Shown here piece after piece: positions 51,301 through 59,566 of a stretch of 64,000 nt of DNA. The position numbers and the translations under genes were made by a program. How positions within the stretch are numbered: the first letter of the stretch is position 1; every line of letters starts with the position of its first letter. The notes below the pieces were generated by a model. The model did not search any database, was not told the DNA's origin, and was given only the letters and a program-made list of their open reading frames with translations. Origin of the DNA: CALSMU01 sp965230225 (GTDB lineage Bacteria; Bacteroidota; Bacteroidia; Flavobacteriales_D; Parvicellaceae); contig CBDDKM010000006.1 in NCBI GenBank assembly GCA_965230225.1, positions 248,001-312,000 of the forward strand. Reading direction: 5' to 3'.

Positions 51301-52039
51301 TGGCTGTACTCACAGCAGAAGCTGAAGGAGCACTTCCAAGGATTAAACTGTCGTAGTAGTATTTTACTTGAGTCAGTTCATTTAATTCTGTTGTGCTTGG
51401 AGTAGTTAATGGGATAAATTTTGGTTCGGCTTCATAATCCATTAAATCGTACCAATGACTTTTTCTACCAAGTTCATTAGTTAAATAGGGAAGTTGGTAA
51501 TCTGGAGCTTTTCCGAGATTTCTTGACCTGGTAAAATCAACGTAGTCTATAAACAATTCGGTTGATGATGATGGACCATATATTTTCATTTCGTCCAGAT
51601 TTTGGCTGGAATGGTTTCCTCCCATGTCATGATTGTAGCTAACCAGCATAGCTCTCCATCCTGTGAAGTCTAAGTAAAATGGGAAATGATATTGTAGATT
51701 ACCATTGGCATCGTAAAACTCAAAATATACTGAATCACCGGGTTGTGGAGTTGAGTTGTATAGCCACATTCTGAATGAATGATAATGATAAGCAGAGACT
51801 TCAGTAGTGTCAAGCCCCTTGTTTATTAAGTCCGTTACAGTAAGTACGTCTCCGGGTTGGTAGTCCCACTTTAATGATTGTCCGCTTTTTTTGTAATGCT
51901 CAGTGCTAATTGAAAGAGCTCCGTTTTGAATAGTATTCCAGCCTGAAGGGACAGAGGCAGCATTAAAATGTTCGTCTTGACTCCAGGAAAAGGAGCATAT
52001 TGCTATAAAAAGAGCAATACATGTAAATTTAGTTCTCAT
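48344..52039 (-). CDS. Secreted polysaccharide lyase family 8 enzyme, chondroitin ABC lyase-like, with T9SS tail
   Basis: A signal peptide (1-20) precedes a jelly-roll lyase N-domain (about 22-170: SISTEHYKKSGQSLKWDYQPG). An alpha-toroid catalytic domain follows (about 200-600). The active-site block GFKPDHSAFHHSIHYPGYSHP places His435 and Tyr442 on the His and Tyr of chondroitin ABC lyase, and ANRYGRYQ supplies the Arg. WNKVPGTTTIHLPW is typical of PL8. A beta domain follows, then Ig-like repeats and a type A sorting domain (NIYPSVTTDLITIS to the C-terminus). It would cleave acidic, probably sulfated glycosaminoglycan-like chains by beta-elimination outside the cell. No sulfatase or SusCD pair is nearby. 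Confidence 0.85.
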   Translation of the reverse strand: MRTKFTCIALFIAICSFSWSQDEHFNAASVPSGWNTIQNGALSISTEHYKKSGQSLKWDYQPGDVLTVTDLINKGLDTTEVSAYHYHSFRMWLYNSTPQPGDSVYFEFYDANGNLQYHFPFYLDFTGWRAMLVSYNHDMGGNHSSQNLDEMKIYGPSSSTELFIDYVDFTRSRNLGKAPDYQLPYLTNELGRKSHWYDLMDYEAEPKFIPLTTPSTTELNELTQVKYYYDSLILGSAPSASAVSTAINNYNNLNITYTGGIIKGKPLFGLDYSSSETIAAVDKYIWVLAKDYKHNPTATRLQQFIWSVRYFLDQGYASGSMVETIHHIGYGFRNLPHAIHLMKDELITEGLWEEARDMVEWYSAMESIWELTAEYGNMDEGNTRSIQKLGAILYLPTDAEKIQYLKGFKAYLQHWYQPRGMKVQGFKPDHSAFHHSIHYPGYSHPALNNVGKCLYLLRNSPTYLPNSTTLTHAEKSLKTTRLTMGGVDIPISLSGRNPFSFPPIHHGLQYGGLGMANQAVIAIYNKMYNQNVNNIPAEPLPNGFWQFNYMPMGVYRNNDWVANIKGFNNNFYGTEIYSSANRYGRYQSYGAIEILYDAGIAASGCSEDGWDWNKVPGTTTIHLPWSELLAESGRMDEKTNSSFAGALRFNTPATVYHLDKTEGQYGVFGMDFQQMQPNNGTYHDSSFTFKKSVFCFDGKLICLGSDINNDNSSSSTATNLFQGSFGSSSDVTIINGSNISSTNYSNQYSGNNSNWILDHYGNGYYIQSGDDIELLRTSQTTPYETGSGNGTGTYASAWIDHGTAPNNASYEYMIIPETNSASMSSMNPGNLYQVHQHNNDAHIVQNLQNDIIGYVCFNPTGSTSSPGYINTFSTTCLAMEQLVGSNLHLSVCDPNIIFNPSSLLSETTTITLTLSNEWSILSSSVGVSINNVGNNETSISFQVQDGLPSDVVLEPSSGQGCLTTYGFVTSSNCDNYTYNGQTYTSSGIYSDTLINAAGCDSIVTVNVTIWNNPIVSAGPDVFNCLGQQTTLSGSGAVSYTWSGGVTDGVPFNAPTGTSSYVVTGTDGNGCMNTDTVEVTQFQLDTTISLTGNTLSINNQQGTFQWIDCTTNTSISSQTGTSYSPGVNGTYACVITNQGCTDTTDCIQVTLSNIVDMAATAINIYPSVTTDLITISSNSPITNDITIYNMIGQIIKTIEPNNLKTITVNLEKEARGSYLISHNNNYYTIIKQ

Positions 52040-52635
52040 TGGTTTGATTTTTAAGTGTAGGTTCCAATATATTCTAATTGGTGTTTAGAATAATTTAAGT
52101 GGCCTTTACCATTACTTATCAAAAATGAGTACTCTTTAAGATGGAGTCAGAAAAAAGAAAACAGGTGCCACCACAACACCTGTTTTCGTCTATTCTAATG
52201 TAATCAATAGTTCCGTTAACCACAATGCGAAACTATACTAACCACCACGATTGTTTGATTACAGGGGCAAATAAATGGTTTTGAAAGGTGTAATTCTAAA
52301 TATCGTGCTATACATCACCTTAACTTCTTTATTCGTAAGTAGGAGGTTGTTGGAATTTAGTAATGTAATGGATGGAATTTGATTCGAAAGTGGCTAAGAT
52401 ATCTTGTTTTTATGAAGAAAATTGGGTTTTGAACATTTATTCGCTACCTTTTGTTGTTAAGGTTTTGGTTTGAGTTTGATATTTCTTGTATCTAGCTGTT
52501 TTATAGGTTGTTGTGCTTTGTTTTGCTAGTAAGGATACAGCAATGTGTATAGGTGTTGTTAAGGTTGGTTGTAGGTGTTTTTTACGATGGAAAATTGATT
52601 ATTGTACTCGGAAATCAACTTTACTATCTTTTCAT
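52040..52635. other. Long intergenic region between divergent genes
   Basis: It is AT-rich without a convincing ORF. The only clear element is the hairpin at 52157-52186. The 5' flank of the TPR-LuxR gene (52480-52635) is T-rich with several TTTTG runs but no clear TAnnTTTG at a fitting distance. Confidence 0.4.
52157..52186. terminator. Orphan terminator-like hairpin
   Basis: AAACAGGTG pairs with CACCTGTTT around CCACCACAA. The longer T-run follows in the minus direction (TTTTCTTTTTTC), so it would end a minus-strand transcript begun inside the intergenic region, but none is known there. Confidence 0.55.
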
Positions 52636-54300
52636 ATGGTTCAAAAATGTTTCTTCTTCTGTGGTATAATTTTGATGATATCAATTCAGGCGATATCACA
52701 AGTAAACATATCTAAGTTAGAGAAAAAGATACGTTTACAAGAAGTTGATTGGGGAGGAACCTCTGTTGAATCTACGAAAGTGCAAATTGATACAATGCTA
52801 AAGCTTTATGATATGTCTATCGAAATTGGAGATAAGTATAGCGAAGCAAAATCATTAGAGTTAATTGGATATACGAAAGTATATCAAAGAAAGTATTTGG
52901 AGTCGATTGGGAACTTCAGTATGGCAGCTCATATTTTCGACTCCTTAGGATTTAAGGTAAGAGCGGGGGTGCAAAAATTAGGTGTTGCTAATGTATACTT
53001 TAACAATGGAGAACTTTCAAAATCAGATTCAATATTCTATTCTCTGGTTCCTCTATTCAAAGATTCTTTGGAGTTTAACAAGTTGTCAATTACTTATTTA
53101 GGGTTGGCGGAGAATTATATGTCGATCGAAGAATTAGACTCTGTAGATAAATACATAAAACTGGCTAATGGATTGTTGCCCCTCTACGAAGATCATTTTA
53201 AGTTTAACGAAATGGTTGCAGTAGAAATGGAAGGGTGGAGTCAGCACCTAAAGGGGAACCATGAAAAATCCAGACAATTGTATAAAAAAGTAATAGAACA
53301 TGCCATTTTACATAATTTAAAAGGGAGAATATTTACTGGTTATAGATCATTGACTAAAATAGAATTAGCTCAAAAAAATCATCAATCTGCTATTGAACTG
53401 CTGGATGAGCTTAAGCCATACGTAGTAGAAAGCCATAATTTCATGGCAGAAGTAAGTAAGCTAAAGAGTCAGGTATATGAAGAGATGGGTAGTAATGATA
53501 GTGCTGTTTTTTATTTACGTCAGTTTTTCAATTACAGCGATAGCTTGAGAGTTGTTTTGAATGAAGAACTGCAGCACGAAATGAAAGTGAAACACGAGTT
53601 AACGACACTTCATGCAGAGGCAATTAAAGACGAGATTGAAATCAATCAGCTCAATCAACAAAGTAAGAGGGAGAAGATGGTGAAGTTCTGGGTACTAAGA
53701 GTTTTGATAATTGTGCTGGTGTTGTTTGGATTATTGATTCATTTTTTGAGGAAAGGTGTTCAAAGAAAAAGACAATTGATCTATGCAAATCAGGAGGTTG
53801 TAAATGCTGAACAAGATTTATTAAAGAGTAAGTTGGAGGCCGAAAAACTTAAAGAAGGGAAGCTTGAAAAAGAGATTGTTGTGAAGAATAAAGAATTGAT
53901 CAATTTTGCTCTGGAGGTTGCTAGAAAAAATGAATTATCAAGAGATGTATTAAAGAAATTAAAGAAATCGTTGAAGAATAAATGCGAGGAAAACCTATTG
54001 AAAGAATTGGCATTTTATCTTCAGTACAACTTGGAGATCAATAAGTCTTACGAAGAATTGCAATCGCATGTGGACCAAACCAATAAAGTGTTTTTGGAAC
54101 AGTTTAAGGAAGCTTACCCAAAATGCACTCCCAATGATTGTCATGTTGCAAGCTTGATCAGGTTAGGGTTAACCAGTAAGGAAATTGCAAATGTGAAAAA
54201 CATCACCGTTGCATCGGTAGAGATAGCAAGACATCGATTAAGGAAAAAGTTAGGGTTGGAAAGTTCAATTAATTTATCAGAGTTTTTGCAAGAAGTATGA
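52636..54300 (+). CDS. TPR, transmembrane and LuxR-type HTH regulator
   Basis: The ATG at 52636 begins a signal peptide (MVQKCFFFCGIILMISIQAISQ) and is preferred to the TTG at 52513. TPR-like repeats fill about 40-330. A transmembrane helix (about 353-373) is followed by a coiled coil (AEQDLLKSKLEAEKLKEGKLEKE). The C-terminus is a LuxR-type HTH (HVASLIRLGLTSKEIANVKNITVASVEIARHRLRKKL). The protein would sense in the periplasm and bind DNA at the membrane. It overlaps its paralogue by ATGA. Confidence 0.85.
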   Translation: MVQKCFFFCGIILMISIQAISQVNISKLEKKIRLQEVDWGGTSVESTKVQIDTMLKLYDMSIEIGDKYSEAKSLELIGYTKVYQRKYLESIGNFSMAAHIFDSLGFKVRAGVQKLGVANVYFNNGELSKSDSIFYSLVPLFKDSLEFNKLSITYLGLAENYMSIEELDSVDKYIKLANGLLPLYEDHFKFNEMVAVEMEGWSQHLKGNHEKSRQLYKKVIEHAILHNLKGRIFTGYRSLTKIELAQKNHQSAIELLDELKPYVVESHNFMAEVSKLKSQVYEEMGSNDSAVFYLRQFFNYSDSLRVVLNEELQHEMKVKHELTTLHAEAIKDEIEINQLNQQSKREKMVKFWVLRVLIIVLVLFGLLIHFLRKGVQRKRQLIYANQEVVNAEQDLLKSKLEAEKLKEGKLEKEIVVKNKELINFALEVARKNELSRDVLKKLKKSLKNKCEENLLKELAFYLQYNLEINKSYEELQSHVDQTNKVFLEQFKEAYPKCTPNDCHVASLIRLGLTSKEIANVKNITVASVEIARHRLRKKLGLESSINLSEFLQEV

Positions 54301-55964
54301 AGCAGTTAATAGTCATAATGTTTCTGGTACCTTTAACAGTGTGTGCGCAACATTCACTAGAGTGGAGTAAGGAAAGAAAGTTGGAGTTTTTTCAAAACGC
54401 TGATTGGGATAATGATATGGCATACCTGTCAGTAAATCAGGATTTTGATTCTTTAGAAGTGCTTTATCAAATGGCTCTCGATTGTGAAAATGACTATTAC
54501 AAGGGTAATATATTGAGTTTAATGGGGTCTTCTAAAGGGAGGGCAGCTCAGTTTGATAAAGCACTGGATTATTACCTAAGATCTATTGAAACTTACGAAA
54601 AAGCAGGTTTTTATGTTGAAGCTGCATTTACCAAATGCCTTATAGGTGTAGAGTTCTATTCAAAGAAAGAATATAAGCTGGTAAGGAAATATTGCCTCGA
54701 AGCACTTCCGGTTTTGAAAGATTCAAACTCCATAGATCTTATGGAGCCTTACCTTACTATAGCAGATTCTTACGTTGCTGAAGACTCAATGGAACAAGCT
54801 AAAAGATACCTGGATCTAATAAAGGTGGAGTTACTTCCTCGATTAGAGGAAAACCACTATAAAAAAAGGTACCTGGAATTGGAGGGAGTCTACTTTGCTA
54901 AAATGGGGGATTGGGATAAAGCAGAAAAAGTGTTTAAAGAAACTTATGAGTTTGATAAACTTGAGGATATGGTTCCTGGGATGATTAACTCGATGGGGTT
55001 ACTTGTCCAGGTATCCATTAGGCAAGAAGATTATAATAAGGCTAAACGATATTTGGATACTGCATATTATATAATTGAAGGCAGAGAGGATAATTTGGAT
55101 ATTTTTCTTCGAGACATGCATTTGTTTAGTGGGATGATATACGAAGGACTTGGTCAGTATGATAGTAGTATTGTCTATTATAAAAAATATCAAGAAGTAA
55201 AAGTGATGCTGGAGGATAAAGTTAATGATGAGCAAATGAAAGAAATGTTGGCTTTATACGAAGTGGCTATACTTGAAGAGGAAGAATTAGAAGCGCAGAA
55301 GCGGATTCAAGAGCTAAATATGAGTACCAATCAAGAGAAATTTGTAAATGCGTGGTTGCTGATAATAGGAGGGGTGCTAACCAGCCTGGCAGGTACAATA
55401 TTGTTTTTATTATATAGAGCCTTAAGGAGGAAGAAATTGATGCTTAAAAAGAATAAGGAGAAGGCGCTACTAGAGGGTGAATTGCTAATAAGCGAATTGG
55501 AGTTAAAACAAATAAGAGCACAGCAATTATCTGACGAAATTGAAATAAAGAATAATGAGCTCACTAATATTGCTCAGGAAATAGGGAGAAAAAACCATTT
55601 TTCGAGAGATGTATTAACCAGGGTTAAGGAGATTACTAAAAGTGGGTGTGATGAGAAAAAACTTAAGGAGCTAATATTTTATGTTCACTCCAGTTTAGAG
55701 GTTAATAAATCTTACGAAGAATTGCAGAAAAGTGTAGACGAAAACAATGCTAAATTTTTTGATGTACTCATCGATAACTTTCCGAAAATAACTTCTGGAG
55801 AAAGGCATATTGCAGGATTGATCAGGTTAGGGCTTACCAGTAAAGAAATTGCAGGGGTAAGAAACATTACAGTGCCTTCTGTGGAGGTTGCTCGGCACAG
55901 AATCCGAAAAAAGATGGAGCTGGATAAACAAATCAGTTTAACTGAGTTTCTAAAGGAAATATAG
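54297..55964 (+). CDS. TPR, transmembrane and LuxR-type HTH regulator (tandem paralogue)
   Basis: It has the same plan as its upstream neighbour: signal peptide (1-18), TPR array (about 40-310), transmembrane helix (about 352-375), coiled coil, and HTH ending GLTSKEIAGVRNITVPSVEVARHRIRKKMEL. The HTH regions are nearly identical and the sensor parts are diverged, so the pair may bind the same DNA sites in response to different signals, or act as heterodimers. The 4-base overlap with the first gene implies coupled translation. Confidence 0.87.
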   Translation: MKQLIVIMFLVPLTVCAQHSLEWSKERKLEFFQNADWDNDMAYLSVNQDFDSLEVLYQMALDCENDYYKGNILSLMGSSKGRAAQFDKALDYYLRSIETYEKAGFYVEAAFTKCLIGVEFYSKKEYKLVRKYCLEALPVLKDSNSIDLMEPYLTIADSYVAEDSMEQAKRYLDLIKVELLPRLEENHYKKRYLELEGVYFAKMGDWDKAEKVFKETYEFDKLEDMVPGMINSMGLLVQVSIRQEDYNKAKRYLDTAYYIIEGREDNLDIFLRDMHLFSGMIYEGLGQYDSSIVYYKKYQEVKVMLEDKVNDEQMKEMLALYEVAILEEEELEAQKRIQELNMSTNQEKFVNAWLLIIGGVLTSLAGTILFLLYRALRRKKLMLKKNKEKALLEGELLISELELKQIRAQQLSDEIEIKNNELTNIAQEIGRKNHFSRDVLTRVKEITKSGCDEKKLKELIFYVHSSLEVNKSYEELQKSVDENNAKFFDVLIDNFPKITSGERHIAGLIRLGLTSKEIAGVRNITVPSVEVARHRIRKKMELDKQISLTEFLKEI

Positions 55965-55970
55965 TTTATT

Positions 55971-56081
55971 GGAATAATGTTTCAATAATCGAGTTTTATT
56001 TAGTTTTTACGGTTGGTTTATCGGTGTTTTGTTGTTTGTTTCGGAATAATATTTCAAAAAAGATTTCTTTTTAGGTAGGGT
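55971..56081 (+). promoter_or_regulatory. Two GGAATAATxTTTC palindromes with 72-base spacing, plus GGTAGGGT
   Basis: GGAATAATGTTTC (55971-55983) and GGAATAATATTTC (56043-56055) have centres 72 bases apart, and GGTAGGGT follows at 56074-56081. The stretch between them, rich in TTTTG and TTGTTT, also resembles the one at 46356-46413. It is the upstream region of the AraC gene, directly after the TPR-LuxR genes. Confidence 0.6.
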
Positions 56082-56145
56082 AAATTTATAGTAGTGGTTT
56101 AATAGAGTAGAAAGACCTGTTAAACTAACCTAAAAACAATGTCCT

Positions 56146-56724
56146 ATGTCCCAGCGAAAGACGTTATTCTTAAAAAACATGTTTAGCCAAAGTTGCATTC
56201 GACTGATTCAATTGGCTTTTAAAAATCACAACTATATAAAATTGGAAAGTGTAGAACTGGGGACAGTAAAGTTTCTTGTTCTGGTAGACTTGGAAGATGT
56301 TCTATTAAATCAGCTATTTGCGGATTTGGGATTTGAGGTGGTTCAGGATCCGGATACTGAATTAGTAGAGAAAGCAAAAGTGGCTGCATACGAAATTGTA
56401 TTTAAAGCCAGCAATTCCAGTTCTTTAATAAGAAACTCAGATTACGTTAGCGATAAACTACAGGTTCCTTATGATAAAATAAGCAGAGTGTTTTCTAAGG
56501 TTACTGGAGTAAAGTTCGAGAAGTACATCATTATGCTAAAAATGGAAAGAGCAAAAGAAATGATGAGCTCTAGAGAGTATACCGTAAGTGAAATTGCCTA
56601 CATCATGGGGTACAGTAGTGTCCAGTATTTCAGTAATCAATTTAAAAAAGTGGTAGGGGTAACAGTATCGAAGTTTAAGGAACAACCCAATGCTTTTAGG
56701 GTGCCGGTAAACGAACTGGTTTAA
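56146..56724 (+). CDS. AraC-family regulator with small ferredoxin-like N-terminal domain
   Basis: Residues 1-85 (CIRLIQLAFKNHNYIKLESVELG, ADLGFEVVQDPDTELVEKAK) match the alpha/beta domain found in a group of short AraC proteins and distantly like heavy-metal-associated domains. This copy lacks a metal CxxC. The C-terminal half is a complete AraC HTH (KMERAKEMMSSREYTVSEIA, MGYSSVQYFSNQFKKVVG). It sits between the TPR-LuxR pair and the PqqD/ATP-grasp operon and may regulate the operon. Confidence 0.85.
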   Translation: MSQRKTLFLKNMFSQSCIRLIQLAFKNHNYIKLESVELGTVKFLVLVDLEDVLLNQLFADLGFEVVQDPDTELVEKAKVAAYEIVFKASNSSSLIRNSDYVSDKLQVPYDKISRVFSKVTGVKFEKYIIMLKMERAKEMMSSREYTVSEIAYIMGYSSVQYFSNQFKKVVGVTVSKFKEQPNAFRVPVNELV

Positions 56725-56784
56725 GCCCCAAAATGTTACACATCATTTACAAAAAAGTGTAAACTATTAGATAATAAAAAAACG

Positions 56785-56814
56785 TTGTAATAATAAAGCC
56801 AAAAGTTAGGTCTG
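56785..56814 (+). promoter_or_regulatory. Promoter of the PqqD/ATP-grasp operon
   Basis: TTG at 56785-56787, 19 bases, then TAGGTCTG at 56807-56814 (7 of 8). It leaves an 80-base leader before the ATG at 56903. Confidence 0.5.
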
Positions 56815-56902
56815 ATCAACTTTTCCACGGCACTTCAAAATAGCTTCATCAACGGATCGGAGCACAATTTTCAACTCAAGTTTAATCTAAAAACTAAGTG
56901 AT

Positions 56903-57148
56903 ATGGATATTAAAAAAAATATTGCCATAAGTGATTCTGGTTTCCTATTTAACCCCTCAACAGGAGATTCATATTCCATGAATCAAACTGGGAAAACCAT
57001 TCTGGAACTGCTTAAAGGCGGGCAATCAGATACGGAAATTGTAGAGCACATTACGCAGCATTATATGATTGACAAAGACTCTGTAGAGAAGGATTTGTAC
57101 GATTTCAAAAACATGTTGGAGAACTATAAACTAGCTAGTCATGAATAA
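56903..57148 (+). CDS. PqqD-family peptide chaperone-like protein
   Basis: The 81 residues match the PqqD/RRE (RiPP recognition element) fold: IAISDSGFLFNPSTGDSYSMNQTGKTILELLKGGQS, then IVEHITQHYMIDKDSVEKDLYDFKNML. PqqD proteins bind the leader of a peptide substrate and present it to a modifying enzyme. Here the next gene is an ATP-grasp ligase (8-base overlap) and no radical SAM protein is present. No precursor peptide is apparent upstream. Alternatively it is the acceptor or carrier itself. Confidence 0.8.
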   Translation: MDIKKNIAISDSGFLFNPSTGDSYSMNQTGKTILELLKGGQSDTEIVEHITQHYMIDKDSVEKDLYDFKNMLENYKLASHE

Positions 57149-58190
57149 GCCAACATATACCATAGGAATAACCGGACTCAATGCCATTGATAGCCCTGGA
57201 CCGGGAATGGCAGTGATCCGGGCCTTACGAGACGCTAAGAGCTTTAACGTAAGGATTATTGGATTGTCGTACGAAACCATGGAGCCTGGAATTTACATGC
57301 ACGAATTGGTGGATAAAACTTATCAAATTCCCTATCCAACAGCAGGTATGGAGGTGTTGTTTGAGCGTTTTAGTTACATCAATGCTATAGAGAATATCGA
57401 TTTTCTGTTTCCCAATTTTGACGCTGAGTTATACAACTTTATTAAAAGTCAAAATAGGTTCGAACAGGAACTGGGAATTAAAATGGTGCTACCCACCATC
57501 GAACAGTTCGAAGCCAGACATAAGGTGAACCTGTATGAATATGGAAAGGAGCACAACATTACTGTTCCATTTGCCAAGATGTTGTTTAGCTCTGCAGAAA
57601 TTCCTCAATTGTCGGACGAGTTTGGTTTTCCCTTAGTCATCAAAGGTAAATTCTACGATGCTAAAGTGGCTTATACCAACGGACAGGCAATACAGCACTT
57701 TAATAAAATTAGTGCCGAATGGGGATTACCAGTTCTGTTACAGGAGTTTGTGCACGGATCGGAGGTAAATGTGTGTGGAATAGGAGATGGTAACGGAAAG
57801 TTGTTAGGAGCAGTACCTATGCGAAAACTTTACATCACCGATAAAGGAAAAGCCTGGGCAGGAGTGAGTTTAGATGATGAGAAGTTGATAGAAGTAACTA
57901 GAAAATTGGTGGCAGAAACCAAGTGGAGAGGTCCTTTTGAGCTGGAGTTCATGAAAACCACCGACGATGAATACTACCTCATAGAAATTAACCCAAGGTT
58001 CCCTGCCTGGTGCTACCTCACGGTAGGAGCAGGGCAAAATCAAATCGAAAAACTAGTCAATTTAGCCATGCAGGGAGAGGCAGAGCCATTCGATCAATAC
58101 GAAGTGGGTAAGATGTTTATTCGCCACTCTCAAGACATGATTGTAGACATGAAAGAATTCGAACAAATCTCAACAAAAGGAGAACTCTAA
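57141..58190 (+). CDS. ATP-grasp carboxylate-amine ligase
   Basis: The 349 residues comprise an N-terminal Rossmann-like preATP-grasp domain (TIGITGLNAIDSPGPGMAVIRAL), an ATP-binding domain (FGFPLVIKGKFYDAK, LLQEFVHGSEVNVCGIGDG) and a catalytic end (GPFELEFMKTTDDEYYLIEINPRFPAWCYLTVGAG). The EINPRF motif holds the Mg ligands. Members ligate a carboxylate to an amine, or phosphorylate acids. The order with PqqD and a PLP enzyme suggests peptide or amino-acid conjugate synthesis. Substrate unknown. Confidence 0.88.
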   Translation: MNKPTYTIGITGLNAIDSPGPGMAVIRALRDAKSFNVRIIGLSYETMEPGIYMHELVDKTYQIPYPTAGMEVLFERFSYINAIENIDFLFPNFDAELYNFIKSQNRFEQELGIKMVLPTIEQFEARHKVNLYEYGKEHNITVPFAKMLFSSAEIPQLSDEFGFPLVIKGKFYDAKVAYTNGQAIQHFNKISAEWGLPVLLQEFVHGSEVNVCGIGDGNGKLLGAVPMRKLYITDKGKAWAGVSLDDEKLIEVTRKLVAETKWRGPFELEFMKTTDDEYYLIEINPRFPAWCYLTVGAGQNQIEKLVNLAMQGEAEPFDQYEVGKMFIRHSQDMIVDMKEFEQISTKGEL

Positions 58191-58203
58191 AAACTTGAAC
58201 AAG

Positions 58204-59562
58204 ATGGAAAAATTACAATATGAAAGACCAATCATAACCCCATTAAATGCTGGGTTGATGAATAAGTTTGGAACAAGAACAGAATACACCCCGGTAACAC
58301 ACATTGATGGAGTTTCGGTAAGTAGTTTACTAGAAGAACACGGATCTCCTTTGTTTGTTCTTTCCGAAAAGAAAATTAGAGAAAACTACAGAGCTGCTAA
58401 ACGTGCTTTTGAAACCAGATACCCTAAGGTGCAATTTGCATGGTCGTACAAAACCAATTACCTCAATTCGGTGTGTAATACGTTTCATCAGGAGGGTTCC
58501 TGGGCAGAAGTAGTTTCCAGGTTCGAATACGAAAAAGCATTGAAGAATGGAGTTCCGGGAAACAAGATCATATTTAATGGTCCGGACAAAACCAACGAAG
58601 ACTTAATTGTGGCGATTAAAAACGACTCCCCAATTCACATTGACCATTTAGATGAGCTATACCGACTGATCGAAATCTCCAGAGAAATGGAGGCCAAGCC
58701 AAGAGTGGCTATTAGAGTAAACATGGATACCGGAGTATATCCAAAATGGGACCGTTTTGGGTTCAATTACGAAAATGGTCAGGCGTGGGATGCTGTAAAC
58801 AAAGTAATGGCTTCTGGGGTGCTTAACCTGGTTGGGTTACACTGTCACATTGGAACTTACATGTTAACCGCAAGTGCTTATGGAGTTGCGGCCAGTAAAC
58901 TATCAGAATTAGCCAGAAACATTAAGTCAAAATACAATAAGCAGATTACCTATTTGGATATGGGAGGTGGATTTTGCTCAAAAAACACGCTGAAAGGAGC
59001 ATATCAACTTGGGGCAGATTCAGTTCCTGAAATACACGAATATGCAGAGATCATCTGTTCTGCTATCCTAAATGCAGGATTTCAACCGGAAGAATTGCCT
59101 TATCTGTATTTGGAAACCGGAAGAGCATTAGTGGATGACGCAGGATTTTTACTTGGGTCTGTAATCTCTAACAAGCGCTTGTCGGATGGAAGAAGAGCTA
59201 CTATTCTGGACTTTGGAGTGAATGTAATGTTCACCAGTTTCTGGTACGATCATAAAATATCTCCAGCACAGGATTTTGGTCAGCACACGGAAGAAACAGT
59301 GTTGTATGGCCCGCTTTGCATGAACATCGATGTGGTTAGGGAAAACATTACACTTCCTCCATTAAATACTGGAGATCAGGTTGTAGTACATCATATGGGT
59401 GCATACAACATTACTCAAAGTATGCAATTTATCTCTCTAAGGCCTGCTATTGTAATGATCGATCAGGACAGGGGAGTTCACCCCATCAGAACCAGAGAAA
59501 CGCTGGAAACCCTCGAAAAAGACGAGTTATTACCGGATTACTTAAAAGATTTTAAGCTGTAA
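58204..59562 (+). CDS. PLP-dependent decarboxylase, diaminopimelate/ornithine decarboxylase-like (group IV)
   Basis: I prefer the ATG at 58204 over a TTG at 58195. The TIM-barrel domain has the PLP lysine in FAWSYKTNYLN (Lys83), the phosphate loop GGGFCS, LVGLHCHIGT and the C-terminal dimer residues ETGRALVDDAG and YGPLCMNIDVV. It resembles the alanine-racemase-fold decarboxylases. The true lysA is expected elsewhere; in this operon the enzyme more likely decarboxylates or racemises a product-specific amino acid. It follows the ligase by a few bases. Confidence 0.85.
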   Translation: MEKLQYERPIITPLNAGLMNKFGTRTEYTPVTHIDGVSVSSLLEEHGSPLFVLSEKKIRENYRAAKRAFETRYPKVQFAWSYKTNYLNSVCNTFHQEGSWAEVVSRFEYEKALKNGVPGNKIIFNGPDKTNEDLIVAIKNDSPIHIDHLDELYRLIEISREMEAKPRVAIRVNMDTGVYPKWDRFGFNYENGQAWDAVNKVMASGVLNLVGLHCHIGTYMLTASAYGVAASKLSELARNIKSKYNKQITYLDMGGGFCSKNTLKGAYQLGADSVPEIHEYAEIICSAILNAGFQPEELPYLYLETGRALVDDAGFLLGSVISNKRLSDGRRATILDFGVNVMFTSFWYDHKISPAQDFGQHTEETVLYGPLCMNIDVVRENITLPPLNTGDQVVVHHMGAYNITQSMQFISLRPAIVMIDQDRGVHPIRTRETLETLEKDELLPDYLKDFKL

Positions 59563-59566
59563 TACA

